Shown piece by piece: positions 36,642-46,009 of a stretch of DNA of 64,000 bases; position 1 is the first letter of the stretch; each line of letters starts with the position of its first letter. Both the position numbers and the translations under genes were made by a program. The DNA is from Rhizobium sp. 18055. GTDB lineage: Bacteria; Pseudomonadota; Alphaproteobacteria; Rhizobiales; Rhizobiaceae. A model generated the notes under the pieces. That model saw nothing but the letters and a program-made list of their open reading frames with translations. It searched no databases and was not told where the DNA came from. The stretch covers positions 124,001-188,000 of the forward strand of contig NZ_CACSKD010000004.1 of NCBI RefSeq assembly GCF_902706285.1. The letters run 5' to 3'.

Positions 36642-38780
36642 ATGACGAAGAAGACGCTTCAGGATTGGCAGACGCTTGCCGAAAAGGAGCTTCGCGCTCC
36701 GCCGGAAAAGCTCGTGTGGAAGACGCCCGAAGGCATCGACGTCAAGCCGCTCTATACCGAGAGCGATCTCGAAGGCGTAGAGCAGCTCGGATCATTGCCC
36801 GGTTTTGCGCCGTTCACGCGCGGCCCGCGGGCCACCATGTATGCCGGCCGCCCCTGGACGATCCGACAGTATGCCGGCTTCTCCACCGCCGAAGCGTCCA
36901 ACGCGTTTTATCGCAAAGCGCTCGCTGCCGGTCAGCAAGGCGTTTCCGTCGCCTTCGATCTCGCCACCCATCGTGGCTATGACAGCGATCATCCGCGCGT
37001 GGTTGGCGATGTCGGCAAGGCGGGGGTGGCGATCGACAGCGTCGAGGACATGAAGATCCTGTTCGACGGCATTCCGCTGGACAAGGTCTCTGTCTCGATG
37101 ACGATGAACGGTGCGGTGATCCCGATCCTGGCAAGCTTCATTGTCGTCGGCGAGGAGCAGGGCGTGTTGCGCGGCGATCTTTCCGGGACCATCCAGAACG
37201 ATATCCTCAAGGAGTTCATGGTCCGCAACACATATATCTATCCGCCCGAGCCCTCCATGCGGATCGTGGCCGATATCATTGCCTACACGGCAAAGGGGAT
37301 GCCGAAGTTCAATTCGATCTCGATCTCCGGCTACCATATGCAGGAGGCCGGTGCGACGCTGGTTCAGGAACTGGCTTTCACGCTGGCCGATGGGCGTGAG
37401 TATGTCCGCGCCGCTCTTGCCAAGGGGTTGGATGTCGATGCGTTCGCCGGGCGGCTGTCGTTCTTCTTCGCGATCGGCATGAACTTTTTCATGGAGGCAG
37501 CAAAGCTGCGTGCGGCGCGCCTGTTGTGGACGCGCATTATGGAGGAGTTCGAGCCGAAGAAGGCGTCGTCGCTGATGCTGCGCACCCATTGCCAGACATC
37601 GGGCGTCTCGTTGCAGGAGCAGGACCCTTACAACAACATCATCCGCACCGCTTTCGAGGCGATGTCGGCAGTCCTTGGCGGCACGCAATCGCTGCACACA
37701 AACTCCTTCGACGAGGCGATTGCGCTGCCGACCGAGTTTTCCTCGCGCATTGCCCGCAACACGCAATTGATCTTGCAGCATGAAACCGGCGTCACCAACG
37801 TCGTCGATCCGCTGGCCGGCTCCTACTATGTCGAAAGCCTGACCCAGGAGCTTGCCGACAAGGCCTGGGTGCTGATCGAGGAGGTCGAGGCATTGGGCGG
37901 CATGACCAAGGCGGTCAACGAAGGCCTGCCGAAGCGGTTGATCGAAGAGGCGGCGACCCGCAGGCAGGCGGCGGTCGACAAGGGCGACGAGGTCATCGTC
38001 GGCGTCAACAAGTACCGCCTCGAAAACGAGGCGCCGATCGATATCCTCGATATCGACAACAGCGCGGTGCGGGCGTCGCAAATCAAGCGGCTCGAAGACA
38101 CCAAGCGCCGCCGCGATCCTGCCCAAGTCCGGGAGGCTCTTGAGCGGCTGAAGCAGGTGGCGGAAACGGGCATCGCCAATCTGCTTGACGTGGCGGTCGA
38201 CGCGGCGCGCGCCCGGGCAACCGTCGGCGAGATTTCGGATGCCATGCGCAGCGTGTTCGGCGACCACACGGCAACGCCCGAGGTCGTCAAGCACGTCTAC
38301 GGCGATGCCTATCGCAACGAACCGGAACTTCAGCAGTTGCAGACCCGGATGACCGGCATTTCGTCTGTGCTCGGCCATGCCCCGAAGATCATGATCGCAA
38401 AGCTTGGCCAGGACGGTCATGACCGGGGTGCCAAGGTCATTGCATCGGCATTCGGCGATATCGGTTTCGATGTGCTCGCCGGCCCCTTGTTCCAAACGCC
38501 CGAAGAGGCTGCCGATCTGGCCGTTGCCAGCAAGGTGCACGTGGTCGGCATGTCGTCGCTGGCCGCCGGCCACAAGACATTGGCACCGCAATTGATCGAC
38601 GCGCTCAAAGCGAATGGCGCGGAGGATATCATCGTTGTGGTCGGTGGGGTCATTCCGCGTCAGGATTACCAGTTCCTCACCGAGCACGGTGTCGCCGCGG
38701 TCTTCGGACCGGGAACGAATATTATCGATGCCGCCAATTCGGTGCTTGACCTGCTTGAGGGAAAGCGGCGAAATCAGTAA
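36642..38780 (+). CDS. scpA: Methylmalonyl-CoA mutase
   Basis: A 712-aa single-chain adenosylcobalamin-dependent mutase that interconverts methylmalonyl-CoA and succinyl-CoA in propionyl-CoA, branched-chain and polyhydroxybutyrate-linked metabolism. It has the TIM-barrel substrate domain ([39 protein letters not shown]) and a C-terminal B12-binding domain with DGHDRG and its cobalt-ligating histidine. ATG 36642 has GGAGG six bases upstream; ATG 36612 would add ten residues. The Ensifer meliloti equivalent is called bhbA. Neither a meaB chaperone nor an epimerase gene is adjacent. Its presence near the origin suggests a chromid or long-established plasmid. Confidence 0.95.
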   Translation: MTKKTLQDWQTLAEKELRAPPEKLVWKTPEGIDVKPLYTESDLEGVEQLGSLPGFAPFTRGPRATMYAGRPWTIRQYAGFSTAEASNAFYRKALAAGQQGVSVAFDLATHRGYDSDHPRVVGDVGKAGVAIDSVEDMKILFDGIPLDKVSVSMTMNGAVIPILASFIVVGEEQGVLRGDLSGTIQNDILKEFMVRNTYIYPPEPSMRIVADIIAYTAKGMPKFNSISISGYHMQEAGATLVQELAFTLADGREYVRAALAKGLDVDAFAGRLSFFFAIGMNFFMEAAKLRAARLLWTRIMEEFEPKKASSLMLRTHCQTSGVSLQEQDPYNNIIRTAFEAMSAVLGGTQSLHTNSFDEAIALPTEFSSRIARNTQLILQHETGVTNVVDPLAGSYYVESLTQELADKAWVLIEEVEALGGMTKAVNEGLPKRLIEEAATRRQAAVDKGDEVIVGVNKYRLENEAPIDILDIDNSAVRASQIKRLEDTKRRRDPAQVREALERLKQVAETGIANLLDVAVDAARARATVGEISDAMRSVFGDHTATPEVVKHVYGDAYRNEPELQQLQTRMTGISSVLGHAPKIMIAKLGQDGHDRGAKVIASAFGDIGFDVLAGPLFQTPEEAADLAVASKVHVVGMSSLAAGHKTLAPQLIDALKANGAEDIIVVVGGVIPRQDYQFLTEHGVAAVFGPGTNIIDAANSVLDLLEGKRRNQ

Positions 38781-38783
38781 GGG

Positions 38784-38797
38784 TATAACTGGTTATA
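38784..38797. repeat. Short palindrome after scpA
   Basis: TATAAC-TG-GTTATA lies a few bases after the mutase stop codon, inside a longer 20-bp near-palindrome (38781-38800, one mismatch pair). The 2-nt centre argues against a terminator; a protein-binding site is more likely. Confidence 0.3.
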
Positions 38798-38938
38798 TCC
38801 ACTTGCCGATATCCGTGTTAACATGACTTAATACATGTGATGTCGAGCTCGCGAGCCGGTGGTCTACGTACCATTGCCGAGGCTTGCGGCAGATGGTTGC
38901 GCGATGAAAATCCAAAGGCCGTCAAAACAGGCAATCAT

Positions 38939-38953
38939 GAAAATTAATTTCAC
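38939..38953. promoter_or_regulatory. TGAAA-N5-TTTCA palindrome upstream of the sugar operon
   Basis: TGAAAATTAATTTCA is a near-perfect AT-rich palindrome about 95 bp upstream of the Gfo/Idh gene. Such boxes resemble MurR/RpiR operators. A related GAAAATAAATT segment follows at 39011-39025 and another precedes the RidA gene at 48076-48089, so the RpiR regulator encoded at 48516 is a candidate. This is inference from similarity of short sites. Confidence 0.4.
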
Positions 38954-39045
38954 AGTTCCAACTTTTTACGTGATTCGTGTTGACGAGATCGAATTTTTGT
39001 CTCAGTTTGACGAAAATAAATTACGTAAATGGGAACGAGAATAGC

Positions 39046-40203
39046 ATGAAAGTGGGAATTATCGGGCTAGGTTTCCGGCTCGGCTACCTTGGCTACGTCT
39101 TCAAGTCTGTTGATGAAAGCTTCGAGATCGTCGGCTATGTCGATCCCGAGCCCGCAGGTCTGCCTGGTCTCGTTGAAAAGGGCATTTCCGTTGGCAAGGC
39201 CTATGGTTCCCCGCAAGAGCTGATCGCCAATGAGAAGCTCGATCTGCTGATGATCGGTTCGCCGAACCATTTCCATCTCGACCATATCCGTATCGGTCTC
39301 GAAGCCGGTCTCAAGGTTTTCTGTGAAAAGCCGATCGTCACCACGATTGCCGAGAGCATCGAACTCGCCCACCTGATGGCGAAGTTCGGCCATGAGCGGC
39401 TGATGGTCGGTCTGGTGTTGCGCTACTCGCCGCTTTACCGCGATCTGCAGGCGGTCCAGGCGGCCGGCAATCTCGGCCAGATCGTCTCGATCGAGGCTTC
39501 CGAGCATATCGAGCCCTATCATGGCGCCTTCTTCATGCGCGACTGGCGCCGCTACGAGCGCTATTCCGGCAGCTTTATGCTGGAAAAGTGCTGCCACGAT
39601 CTCGATCTTTACAATGGCATTGTCGGCGCCAGGCCCGAGCGTGTTGCAAGCTTCGGCGGCCGCAAGAGCTTCACCCCCGCAAACGATCCGGCCCGCGAAG
39701 GCATCAACGACCTCGAGATGTTCCATCGCAAGCCGAGCGGCTGGATGGGCTCCGACAAGGTATTCGACAGCGACGCCGATATCATCGACTATCAGGTTGC
39801 GATCGTCGAATACGCCAATGGCGTCGGCATGAACTTCCACACCAATCTCAACGTCCCCGACCAGTTCCGCCGCTTTGCCATCATGGGCTCGCGCGGCATG
39901 GCGGAAGGCGATTTCGTCCGCGGCTATCTGGACGTGCATGAACAGCTGACAGGCAAGAAGGTTCTCGAAAACAAGTACGTCGCGACCGAGTTGTCGCAGC
40001 ATTACGGCGCCGACGAACAGATGGCGATCGACCTGCTCGGCAGCGTCCGTACAGGCACCGAGCTTCCCGTCTCGACGCTGAATGCGCTTGAGGCCGGCAT
40101 TCTCGCTTTGTCCATGGACGAAGCCCGCATCAAGAAGACGATTGTCGATCTGCGCCCGATTTGGGACCGGTTCGACGAGGCGCTCCACGCTAGAGCAGCT
40201 TGA
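39046..40203 (+). CDS. Gfo/Idh/MocA family oxidoreductase
   Basis: A 385-aa NAD(P)-dependent sugar or cyclitol dehydrogenase. The N-terminal Rossmann motif is GIIGLGFRLG, the CEKPIVT motif with its catalytic lysine is present, and the C-terminal GFO_IDH_MocA domain follows, with HDLDLYN supplying the usual histidine. ATG 39046 begins the Rossmann fold directly; upstream in-frame starts are unsupported. It leads an operon with two permease genes, a binding protein gene and an ATPase gene, so it likely oxidises the imported sugar or a derivative. Confidence 0.9.
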   Translation: MKVGIIGLGFRLGYLGYVFKSVDESFEIVGYVDPEPAGLPGLVEKGISVGKAYGSPQELIANEKLDLLMIGSPNHFHLDHIRIGLEAGLKVFCEKPIVTTIAESIELAHLMAKFGHERLMVGLVLRYSPLYRDLQAVQAAGNLGQIVSIEASEHIEPYHGAFFMRDWRRYERYSGSFMLEKCCHDLDLYNGIVGARPERVASFGGRKSFTPANDPAREGINDLEMFHRKPSGWMGSDKVFDSDADIIDYQVAIVEYANGVGMNFHTNLNVPDQFRRFAIMGSRGMAEGDFVRGYLDVHEQLTGKKVLENKYVATELSQHYGADEQMAIDLLGSVRTGTELPVSTLNALEAGILALSMDEARIKKTIVDLRPIWDRFDEALHARAA

Positions 40204-40216
40204 GGAGGGCGGCAGG

Positions 40217-41101
40217 ATGAATGTTCAACGAAGCAATCTCATCTTCGCCTGGATCCTTCTCTTTCCAGCTGTTCTCTATGTCGCGGTGATCGTCGCTTAT
40301 CCGCTGGTCGATACCTTCATTCTCTCCTTCACCGATGCATCGCTGAAGAAGGTGACCAATTGGGTCGGCTGGGTGAACTACCAGAAGATCTTCAATGCGA
40401 CCTTCGCGGAAGTGATCATCAGGACGTTCATCTGGACGTTCTTCTCGGTGTCGATCAAGATGATCATCGGCGTTTTCGGCGCGACCATGCTGAATTCGGC
40501 GGTGCCGGGCAGGGCGCTGTTCCGGGTGCTGACCATGCCGCCCTGGATCGTGCCGATGGCAATCGGCATCTTCATGTGGGGCTGGATGTATAATGGCCAG
40601 TTCGGGATGATCTCGGGCATGCTGCAACGTACCGGCCTTGCGTCCGGTCCGGTCGCCTTTCTCGCCGACGGATCGACCGCCTTCTGGGCAACGGTGATCA
40701 CCGACGTCTGGATCGGCGTTCCAATGGTGACGCTCTACATGCTTGCCGCCATGCAGGCGATCCCGCAGGATCTCTACGAGGCTGCTTGGACGGATGGTGC
40801 TGGCCGCTTCTATCGCTTCCGCCGCATCACCATGCCGCTGATCGTGCCTTCGATGATCACCATGTCGATGCTGTCGCTGATCTCCACCTTCAACTCCTTC
40901 GATATCATCTGGATCCTGACCCGCGGTGGCCCGAGCGGTGAAACGACGACGATGATCATCGATACCTACCGGACGGCAATCGGCTCCAACAAATACGGCG
41001 AAGGGGCTGCGCGCGCGGTGCTGATCTGCATCTTCCTGTCGATCTTCTGCGTCTGCTACTTCCGCCTGACCAGCCGTCTTTCCTCAGGAGACAAGCGATG
41101 A
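40217..41101 (+). CDS. Sugar ABC transporter permease (MalF/UgpA type)
   Basis: A 294-aa inner-membrane permease with six predicted helices. The conserved EAA loop reads YEAAWTDGAGRFYRFRRITMPLI. GAGGAGGG just upstream supports ATG 40217; the longer in-frame extension overlaps the oxidoreductase gene and is not coding. Its stop codon overlaps the next permease start (ATGA). It forms a heterodimer with that permease in a CUT1-type carbohydrate importer. Confidence 0.92.
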   Translation: MNVQRSNLIFAWILLFPAVLYVAVIVAYPLVDTFILSFTDASLKKVTNWVGWVNYQKIFNATFAEVIIRTFIWTFFSVSIKMIIGVFGATMLNSAVPGRALFRVLTMPPWIVPMAIGIFMWGWMYNGQFGMISGMLQRTGLASGPVAFLADGSTAFWATVITDVWIGVPMVTLYMLAAMQAIPQDLYEAAWTDGAGRFYRFRRITMPLIVPSMITMSMLSLISTFNSFDIIWILTRGGPSGETTTMIIDTYRTAIGSNKYGEGAARAVLICIFLSIFCVCYFRLTSRLSSGDKR

Positions 41102-41958
41102 AACAGCCTCCCATGCTGATCAACCGGTACACATGGTACGAGATGATCGGCATCTATGCCGGCATCCTTCTGTTCCTCACCTTCGTGCTCGCGCCGTTCG
41201 TCGAGGGCTTCCTGGTGTCGCTGAAGCCGCTGAGCCAGCTGTTTTCGTCGCCTTACCGCTTCATCCCGCAGAATGGCTCCTTCGAGGCATACCGGACCAT
41301 GTGGATCAGCGTGCCGGGTTTCGCGCGCTACATCTTCAACTCCTTCTTCATCTCGATCATCGTGACGGCGGTGGTTCTCATTCTCGTCGTCCCGGCGTCC
41401 TACGCCTTTGCACGGTTCGAATTCAAAGGGGCTGGCCTGCTGCTCGGCGCGTTCCTGGCGGTCAACATGTTTTCGGGCGCCGTTCTGCTCATCCCGCTCT
41501 TCCGGCTGATGCGCACGCTCGGGCTGCTGAATACCTATTTCGCGATCATGGTTCCCGGTGTCGCCTTCCTGATCCCTTCGGCGATCTGGCTGCTCAGGAC
41601 CTATATGATGCGCATACCGCGGGAGCTGGATGAGGCTGCCTTCGTCGATGGTGCCAGCCATCTCTATACGCTGCGCCGTGTCATCCTGCCGATTGCCATG
41701 CCCGGCATCACGGTGGTTGCGATCACGACCTTCATCGGCTCCTACGCCCAGCAGTTCATCTTCGCGCTGACCTTCAATTCCAAGACCGAATATGCCCCGC
41801 TGCCGGTCGGGCTGTTTGCCTATTTCGGCCGGCAGGAGGTGGTCTGGAACGAGTTGATGGCTGCCAGCTTCGTCGGCATTGCGCCGGCCATGATCGTGAT
41901 CTTCTTCCTTCAACGGTATCTCGTCAGCGGTCTGACCGCGGGCGCGGTGAAACAGTAA
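41098..41958 (+). CDS. Carbohydrate ABC transporter permease (MalG/UgpE type)
   Basis: A 286-aa second permease of the CUT1 importer. The EAA loop is DEAAFVDGASHLYTLRRVILPIAMPG. It has about six membrane helices and is translationally coupled to the preceding permease through a 4-bp overlap. The binding protein gene follows after 41 bp. Confidence 0.92.
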   Translation: MKQPPMLINRYTWYEMIGIYAGILLFLTFVLAPFVEGFLVSLKPLSQLFSSPYRFIPQNGSFEAYRTMWISVPGFARYIFNSFFISIIVTAVVLILVVPASYAFARFEFKGAGLLLGAFLAVNMFSGAVLLIPLFRLMRTLGLLNTYFAIMVPGVAFLIPSAIWLLRTYMMRIPRELDEAAFVDGASHLYTLRRVILPIAMPGITVVAITTFIGSYAQQFIFALTFNSKTEYAPLPVGLFAYFGRQEVVWNELMAASFVGIAPAMIVIFFLQRYLVSGLTAGAVKQ

Positions 41959-41999
41959 GTCGCTAAGTCAACCACCAGAGAAAAAACGGGAGCTAAAAA

Positions 42000-43229
42000 G
42001 TGACAATTCAATTCAAGACCGGGCTTATTGCCCTTGCCCTGCTCGGTTCCACCGCGCTCGGCTCGATGACCGCGCAGGCCGCTGACAAGGAGATCAGCTG
42101 GATCTATTGCGGCGACAAGATCGACCCGATTCACGAGAAGTACATCAAGGAATGGGAAGGCAAGAACCCAGGCTGGTCCGTCAAGCCTGAAGTTGTCGGC
42201 TGGGAACAGTGCCAGGACAAGGCCACGACGCTGGCTGCTGCCGGCACGCCTGTCGGCATGGCTTATGTCGGCTCGCGTACGCTGAAAGAATTCGCACAGA
42301 ACGACTTGATCGTTGCCGTGCCGATGAGCGACGAAGAGAAAAAGAGCTACTACCCGAACATCGTCGATACAGTGACGTTCAACGACACCCAGTGGGGTGT
42401 GCCGGTCGCATTCTCGACCAAGGCTCTCTACTGGAACAAGGACATCTTCAAGCAGGCCGGTCTCGACCCGGAAATGCCGCCGAAGACCTGGGCTGAAGAA
42501 ATTGCCGACGCCAAGCAGATCAAGGAAAAGACCGGCCTTGCAGGCTACGGTCTGCCCGCCAAGACCTTCGACAACACCATGCACCAGTTCATGCATTGGG
42601 TTTACACCAACAACGGCAAGGCGATCGATGGCGACAAGATCGTCCTCGACAGCCCGGAAGTGCTGGCAGCCCTGCAGGCTTACAAGGATATCACGCCTTA
42701 CTCCGTCGAAGGTGCGACCGCTTACGAGCAGAACGAAATCCGCGCCATCTTCCTCGATGGCAAGGTCGGCATGATCCAGGCAGGTTCGGGTGCTGCTGCG
42801 CGCCTGAAGGACACCAAGATCAACTGGGGCGTCGCTCCGCTGCCGCTCGGCCCATCGGCCAAGGGCGAAGGCACGCTGCTGATCACCGACAGCCTGGCCG
42901 TGTTCAAGGGCACCGGCGTCGAGGAAAAGGCGACCGAATTCGCCAAGTTCATCACCTCGCCAGGTCCGCAGGGCGAATACGAACTGCAGGGTGGTGCAGG
43001 CCTGACACCACTGCGTCCATCTGCAAAGGTTGACGAATTCGTCAAGGCCGACCCATCGTGGAAGCCGTTCATCGACGGTATCAAGTTCGGTGGTCCTGAG
43101 CCGCTCTTCACTGATTACAAGGGTTTCCAGAACTCGATCATCGAGATGGTCCAGTCCGTCGTGACAGGCAAGGCCGAACCGGCTGATGCCCTCAAGAAGG
43201 CTGCCGGCGAAGTCGAAGCGTTCAAGTAA
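42000..43229 (+). CDS. Carbohydrate ABC transporter substrate-binding protein
   Basis: A 409-aa periplasmic binding protein (SBP_bac_1 fold, MalE-like cluster B) with a signal peptide cleaved after AQA near residue 26. The pattern [25 protein letters not shown] is typical of CUT1 sugar binders. The GTG start at 42000 is backed by GGGAGC eight bases upstream. The ligand is unknown; oligosaccharides or amino-sugar compounds fit the neighbourhood. A stem-loop follows the stop codon and probably reduces expression of the ATPase relative to this protein. Confidence 0.9.
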   Translation: MTIQFKTGLIALALLGSTALGSMTAQAADKEISWIYCGDKIDPIHEKYIKEWEGKNPGWSVKPEVVGWEQCQDKATTLAAAGTPVGMAYVGSRTLKEFAQNDLIVAVPMSDEEKKSYYPNIVDTVTFNDTQWGVPVAFSTKALYWNKDIFKQAGLDPEMPPKTWAEEIADAKQIKEKTGLAGYGLPAKTFDNTMHQFMHWVYTNNGKAIDGDKIVLDSPEVLAALQAYKDITPYSVEGATAYEQNEIRAIFLDGKVGMIQAGSGAAARLKDTKINWGVAPLPLGPSAKGEGTLLITDSLAVFKGTGVEEKATEFAKFITSPGPQGEYELQGGAGLTPLRPSAKVDEFVKADPSWKPFIDGIKFGGPEPLFTDYKGFQNSIIEMVQSVVTGKAEPADALKKAAGEVEAFK

Positions 43230-43240
43230 GCCTTTGTTGG

Positions 43241-43277
43241 GGATCGCGGGCGCAACACCCGCGATCCTTTCATTTTT
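43241..43277 (+). terminator. Stem-loop after the binding protein gene (partial terminator)
   Basis: GGATCGCGGG (43241-43250) pairs with CCCGCGATCC (43258-43267) around a 7-nt loop and is followed by the T-rich TTTCATTTTT. It lies inside the operon, before the ATPase gene. A leaky terminator or mRNA-stabilising hairpin here is common after abundant binding protein genes. Confidence 0.75.
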
Positions 43278-43317
43278 GAGTGTAAGCGCCGCATGCGGCG
43301 GCGACCGGAGACAGGTT

Positions 43318-44454
43318 TTGGGACAGCTACTTCTCAACAAGGTTCAGAAATTTTACGGCGACTTCGAGGTTCTGAAGAGCATCCAGCTCGACGTGAAGAA
43401 CGGCGAGTTCGTCGTGTTTGTCGGCCCCTCCGGCTGCGGCAAGTCCACGCTGCTGCGCATGATTGCCGGGCTCGACGGAACCTCGGCCGGTGATATCGTC
43501 ATCGATGGCGTCAGGGTCAATGACCTGGCTCCGGTCAAGCGCGGCATCGCCATGGTGTTCCAGTCCTATGCGCTCTATCCGCATATGACGGTGTTCGAGA
43601 ATATCGCTTTCCCGCTGCGCGTCGAAAAGATGGAAGAAGAAAAGCTGAAGGCCAAGGTCGAGCACGCCGCGCGCATTCTCCACCTCGATCAACGGCTGCA
43701 GCAGAAGCCCGGCATGCTGTCGGGTGGCCAGCGCCAGCGCGTCGCCATCGGCCGCGCTATCGTGCGCGAGCCGAAAATCTTTCTCTTCGACGAGCCGCTC
43801 TCCAACCTGGATGCGGCGCTGCGCGCCGACATGCGCATCGAGCTTGCCAAGCTGCATCGCCAGCTGAAGGCGACGATGATCTACGTCACCCACGACCAGG
43901 TCGAGGCGATGACGATGGCGGACCGGATCGTTGTGCTGAACGCTGGCGACATTGCCCAGACGGGTGCGCCGCTTGAGCTCTATCACAAGCCCGCAAACAT
44001 CTTCGTCGCCGGTTTCATCGGCAATCCGAAGATGAACTTCCTGCCGGTGACCTGCACCGCGGTCAGCGAAAAGGGCGTGACCGTCGATTACAAGGGTCAG
44101 ACGCTGACCGTGCCTGTGACAGCGCGGGACGGTGCAGTCGGCAAAACGCTGACCCTCGGCGTACGGCCAGAGCATATCCAGCTGGCATCCGGCGACATTT
44201 CGCTGACCGTTGTTCCGAGTGTTATCGAGCGCCTGGGTGCACAAACGGTTGCCTATGCCTCGCTTGACGGTGAGGCCGAGAATTTCTGCGCGACACTTTC
44301 GGGCAGCGTTGGCGTGCGACCGGAACAGCCGCTTCTGGCCGGCATCAATGCTGTCGATTGTCATCTGTTCGATGAAGCCGGCATCGCGTTTGAACGCCAT
44401 GTCGCGCTGACTGATATAGACCTCAATCTGCTCAACCCGACGGCGCTCGCATAA
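43318..44454 (+). CDS. Sugar ABC transporter ATP-binding protein (UgpC/MalK type)
   Basis: A 378-aa ATPase. Walker A is GPSGCGKST, the signature [15 protein letters not shown], Walker [13 protein letters not shown] and the switch histidine YVTHDQVEA. The C-terminal 130 residues form the MalK-type OB/TOBE regulatory domain. The start is probably TTG 43318, with GGAG seven bases upstream, because the protein should begin near [13 protein letters not shown]; no suitable ATG exists. It completes the CUT1 importer. Confidence 0.9.
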   Translation: MGQLLLNKVQKFYGDFEVLKSIQLDVKNGEFVVFVGPSGCGKSTLLRMIAGLDGTSAGDIVIDGVRVNDLAPVKRGIAMVFQSYALYPHMTVFENIAFPLRVEKMEEEKLKAKVEHAARILHLDQRLQQKPGMLSGGQRQRVAIGRAIVREPKIFLFDEPLSNLDAALRADMRIELAKLHRQLKATMIYVTHDQVEAMTMADRIVVLNAGDIAQTGAPLELYHKPANIFVAGFIGNPKMNFLPVTCTAVSEKGVTVDYKGQTLTVPVTARDGAVGKTLTLGVRPEHIQLASGDISLTVVPSVIERLGAQTVAYASLDGEAENFCATLSGSVGVRPEQPLLAGINAVDCHLFDEAGIAFERHVALTDIDLNLLNPTALA

Positions 44455-44477
44455 ATGCGGGCGCAGTCCGCGCGCCG

Positions 44478-44780
44478 TCACCGATCCAGAAAATTGTAAA
44501 ACACTGCGTTGGCCGGATAGGCGTATGAGCCCCGGTCGACGATCCCAAAGCGATACATGCAGCTTCTGAGAGCCGTCACATGCCATAGGCTACCGGCATC
44601 GGGCGAGCCACGACGGACGGCTTCCTGCTCACAATAAGGATAGGTTCGGTCGAACCGCATCTGAAGCGTCGGATCTGTATCGACCCCGACGCCTGCATAT
44701 GTCTGCCATTGCGATGGCGCCTGGGCGGCCGAGATGCATGCCAGGCTTGCCAACATTCCCAATGCGATCAAAGCTCTCAT
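44478..44780 (-). CDS. Small secreted hypothetical protein
   Basis: A 100-aa protein with a clear signal peptide (MRALIALGMLASLACISAAQA) and a small mature domain of about 79 residues that contains two cysteines (YPYCEQEA and LRSCMYRF), possibly disulfide-linked. GGGAGGT upstream supports ATG 44780. The longer frame upstream is not credible. It is convergent with the ABC ATPase gene. No family is recognised. Confidence 0.6.
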   Translation of the reverse strand: MRALIALGMLASLACISAAQAPSQWQTYAGVGVDTDPTLQMRFDRTYPYCEQEAVRRGSPDAGSLWHVTALRSCMYRFGIVDRGSYAYPANAVFYNFLDR

Positions 44781-44907
44781 GAGTGACCTCCCACAGCGCC
44801 CATCAACATCGGCGCATGGATAAGATGCGCTCAATGCTTCAAACGTCAAGGAGGCGAGGTCGAACGGCGTTGCCCGCGGCTGACCGGCCGCATGAGAGCT
44901 GCTGTTT

Positions 44908-46008
44908 CTACCAGACGAGCCCTCGCGCCGCCACTTCTTCGACGCGTGTGACAACGCCGTCGCGATGGAACACCATCGTGTCGAAAAGGTTCGAGACCAC
45001 GCAGGTATGGTTCGGGATGATGCGGATCTTGTCGCCGATCCCAGGGCGTGCTCCCTGGCACTTCGACAGGTCGATGACGCCGTGCTCCTCGGATAGCCCG
45101 GTGACGACGGCATCGGGATAGTCTACGACCTGGCCGTAATCGGCAAAGCCGAGCAGGTCGGAGGTCAGCGCTTTCGAGCCGGCGTCGATGACGGCGCGGT
45201 CGGCGGTCGGGCGTGATACGACGGTTGCGAGCACATGCATGGCGCAGTCGCCTTCGCTGCAATGGCCGGCGCGGACCATCGAGCGGTCATTATAAATATA
45301 GGTGCCGGCGCGATGCTCTGTTGCTGCAGGCACCAGATGCGCCTCGAACAGGCTCGGCGAACCGCCATTGCTGACGATGGGGCAGGCGATGCCCTCGGCC
45401 TCGAGCAGCGCCAGGGTGCCGGTGAGGAATGCCTGCACCTCTGATGCGGCACCAGGCTTCGGATAGTTCAACAGGCCGGCGAACTTCAAGCCGGCGGCAT
45501 TGTGGATGCGGCTTGCAAGAGCGGCCGCCTCGGTCGGCCTCTGCACGCCGCAGCGTCCGCCGCCGGTGTCGCATTCGACCAGCACGGCCAGCGGCTTGCG
45601 GGCCGCGAAATAGGCGGAGAGGCCATCGACGGTAAAGCCGCTATCGGCGACCACCTTGAGGCCGGAGATGCGGTCGTTGAGGGCTGCCAGGCGCTGGAGT
45701 TTTTCCAGGCCGATGATGTTGAAGGTGATCAGGATGTCATCGAAGCCGGCCGCAGCAAAGACCTCGGCCTCGGTGACCTTCTGGCAGTTGATCCCCTTGG
45801 CGCCGGCCGCAACCTGCTGGGCGGCGAGGGCCGGGATCTTGTGTGTCTTGATGTGCGGGCGGAAGCTGATGCCATGCTCGTCCATATAGGCTTGCGTGCG
45901 GGCGATATTCGCTGCCAGCCGGTCCTCGTCGATGATCGGGCGCGGCGTCGAAAGGTCGGCGATCTTGTCGCCCGGCTTGGCGACCACGGCAAAAGGGCTG
46001 TCCTGCAT
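44908..46008 (-). CDS. D-threonine aldolase-type PLP enzyme (DSD1 family)
   Basis: A 366-aa enzyme with an alanine-racemase-like N-terminal barrel and a D-serine dehydratase-like C-terminal domain. The PLP lysine lies in RPHIKTHK (about residue 54). The metal-binding His-Cys pair is in IPNHTCVVSN. Members are D-threonine aldolases, D-serine dehydratases or 3-hydroxy-D-aspartate aldolases; sequence alone does not choose between them. ATG 46008 lies immediately after the upstream peptidase gene; TTG 46047 would overlap it. It suggests breakdown of a D-beta-hydroxy amino acid within this catabolic block. Confidence 0.87.
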   Translation of the reverse strand: MQDSPFAVVAKPGDKIADLSTPRPIIDEDRLAANIARTQAYMDEHGISFRPHIKTHKIPALAAQQVAAGAKGINCQKVTEAEVFAAAGFDDILITFNIIGLEKLQRLAALNDRISGLKVVADSGFTVDGLSAYFAARKPLAVLVECDTGGGRCGVQRPTEAAALASRIHNAAGLKFAGLLNYPKPGAASEVQAFLTGTLALLEAEGIACPIVSNGGSPSLFEAHLVPAATEHRAGTYIYNDRSMVRAGHCSEGDCAMHVLATVVSRPTADRAVIDAGSKALTSDLLGFADYGQVVDYPDAVVTGLSEEHGVIDLSKCQGARPGIGDKIRIIPNHTCVVSNLFDTMVFHRDGVVTRVEEVAARGLVW

Positions 46009-46009
46009 G

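Noticed and set aside
36792..38687. 631-codon minus-strand open frame opposite methylmalonyl-CoA mutase
   Set aside because: It mirrors the mutase gene in antisense; the product has no domain character.
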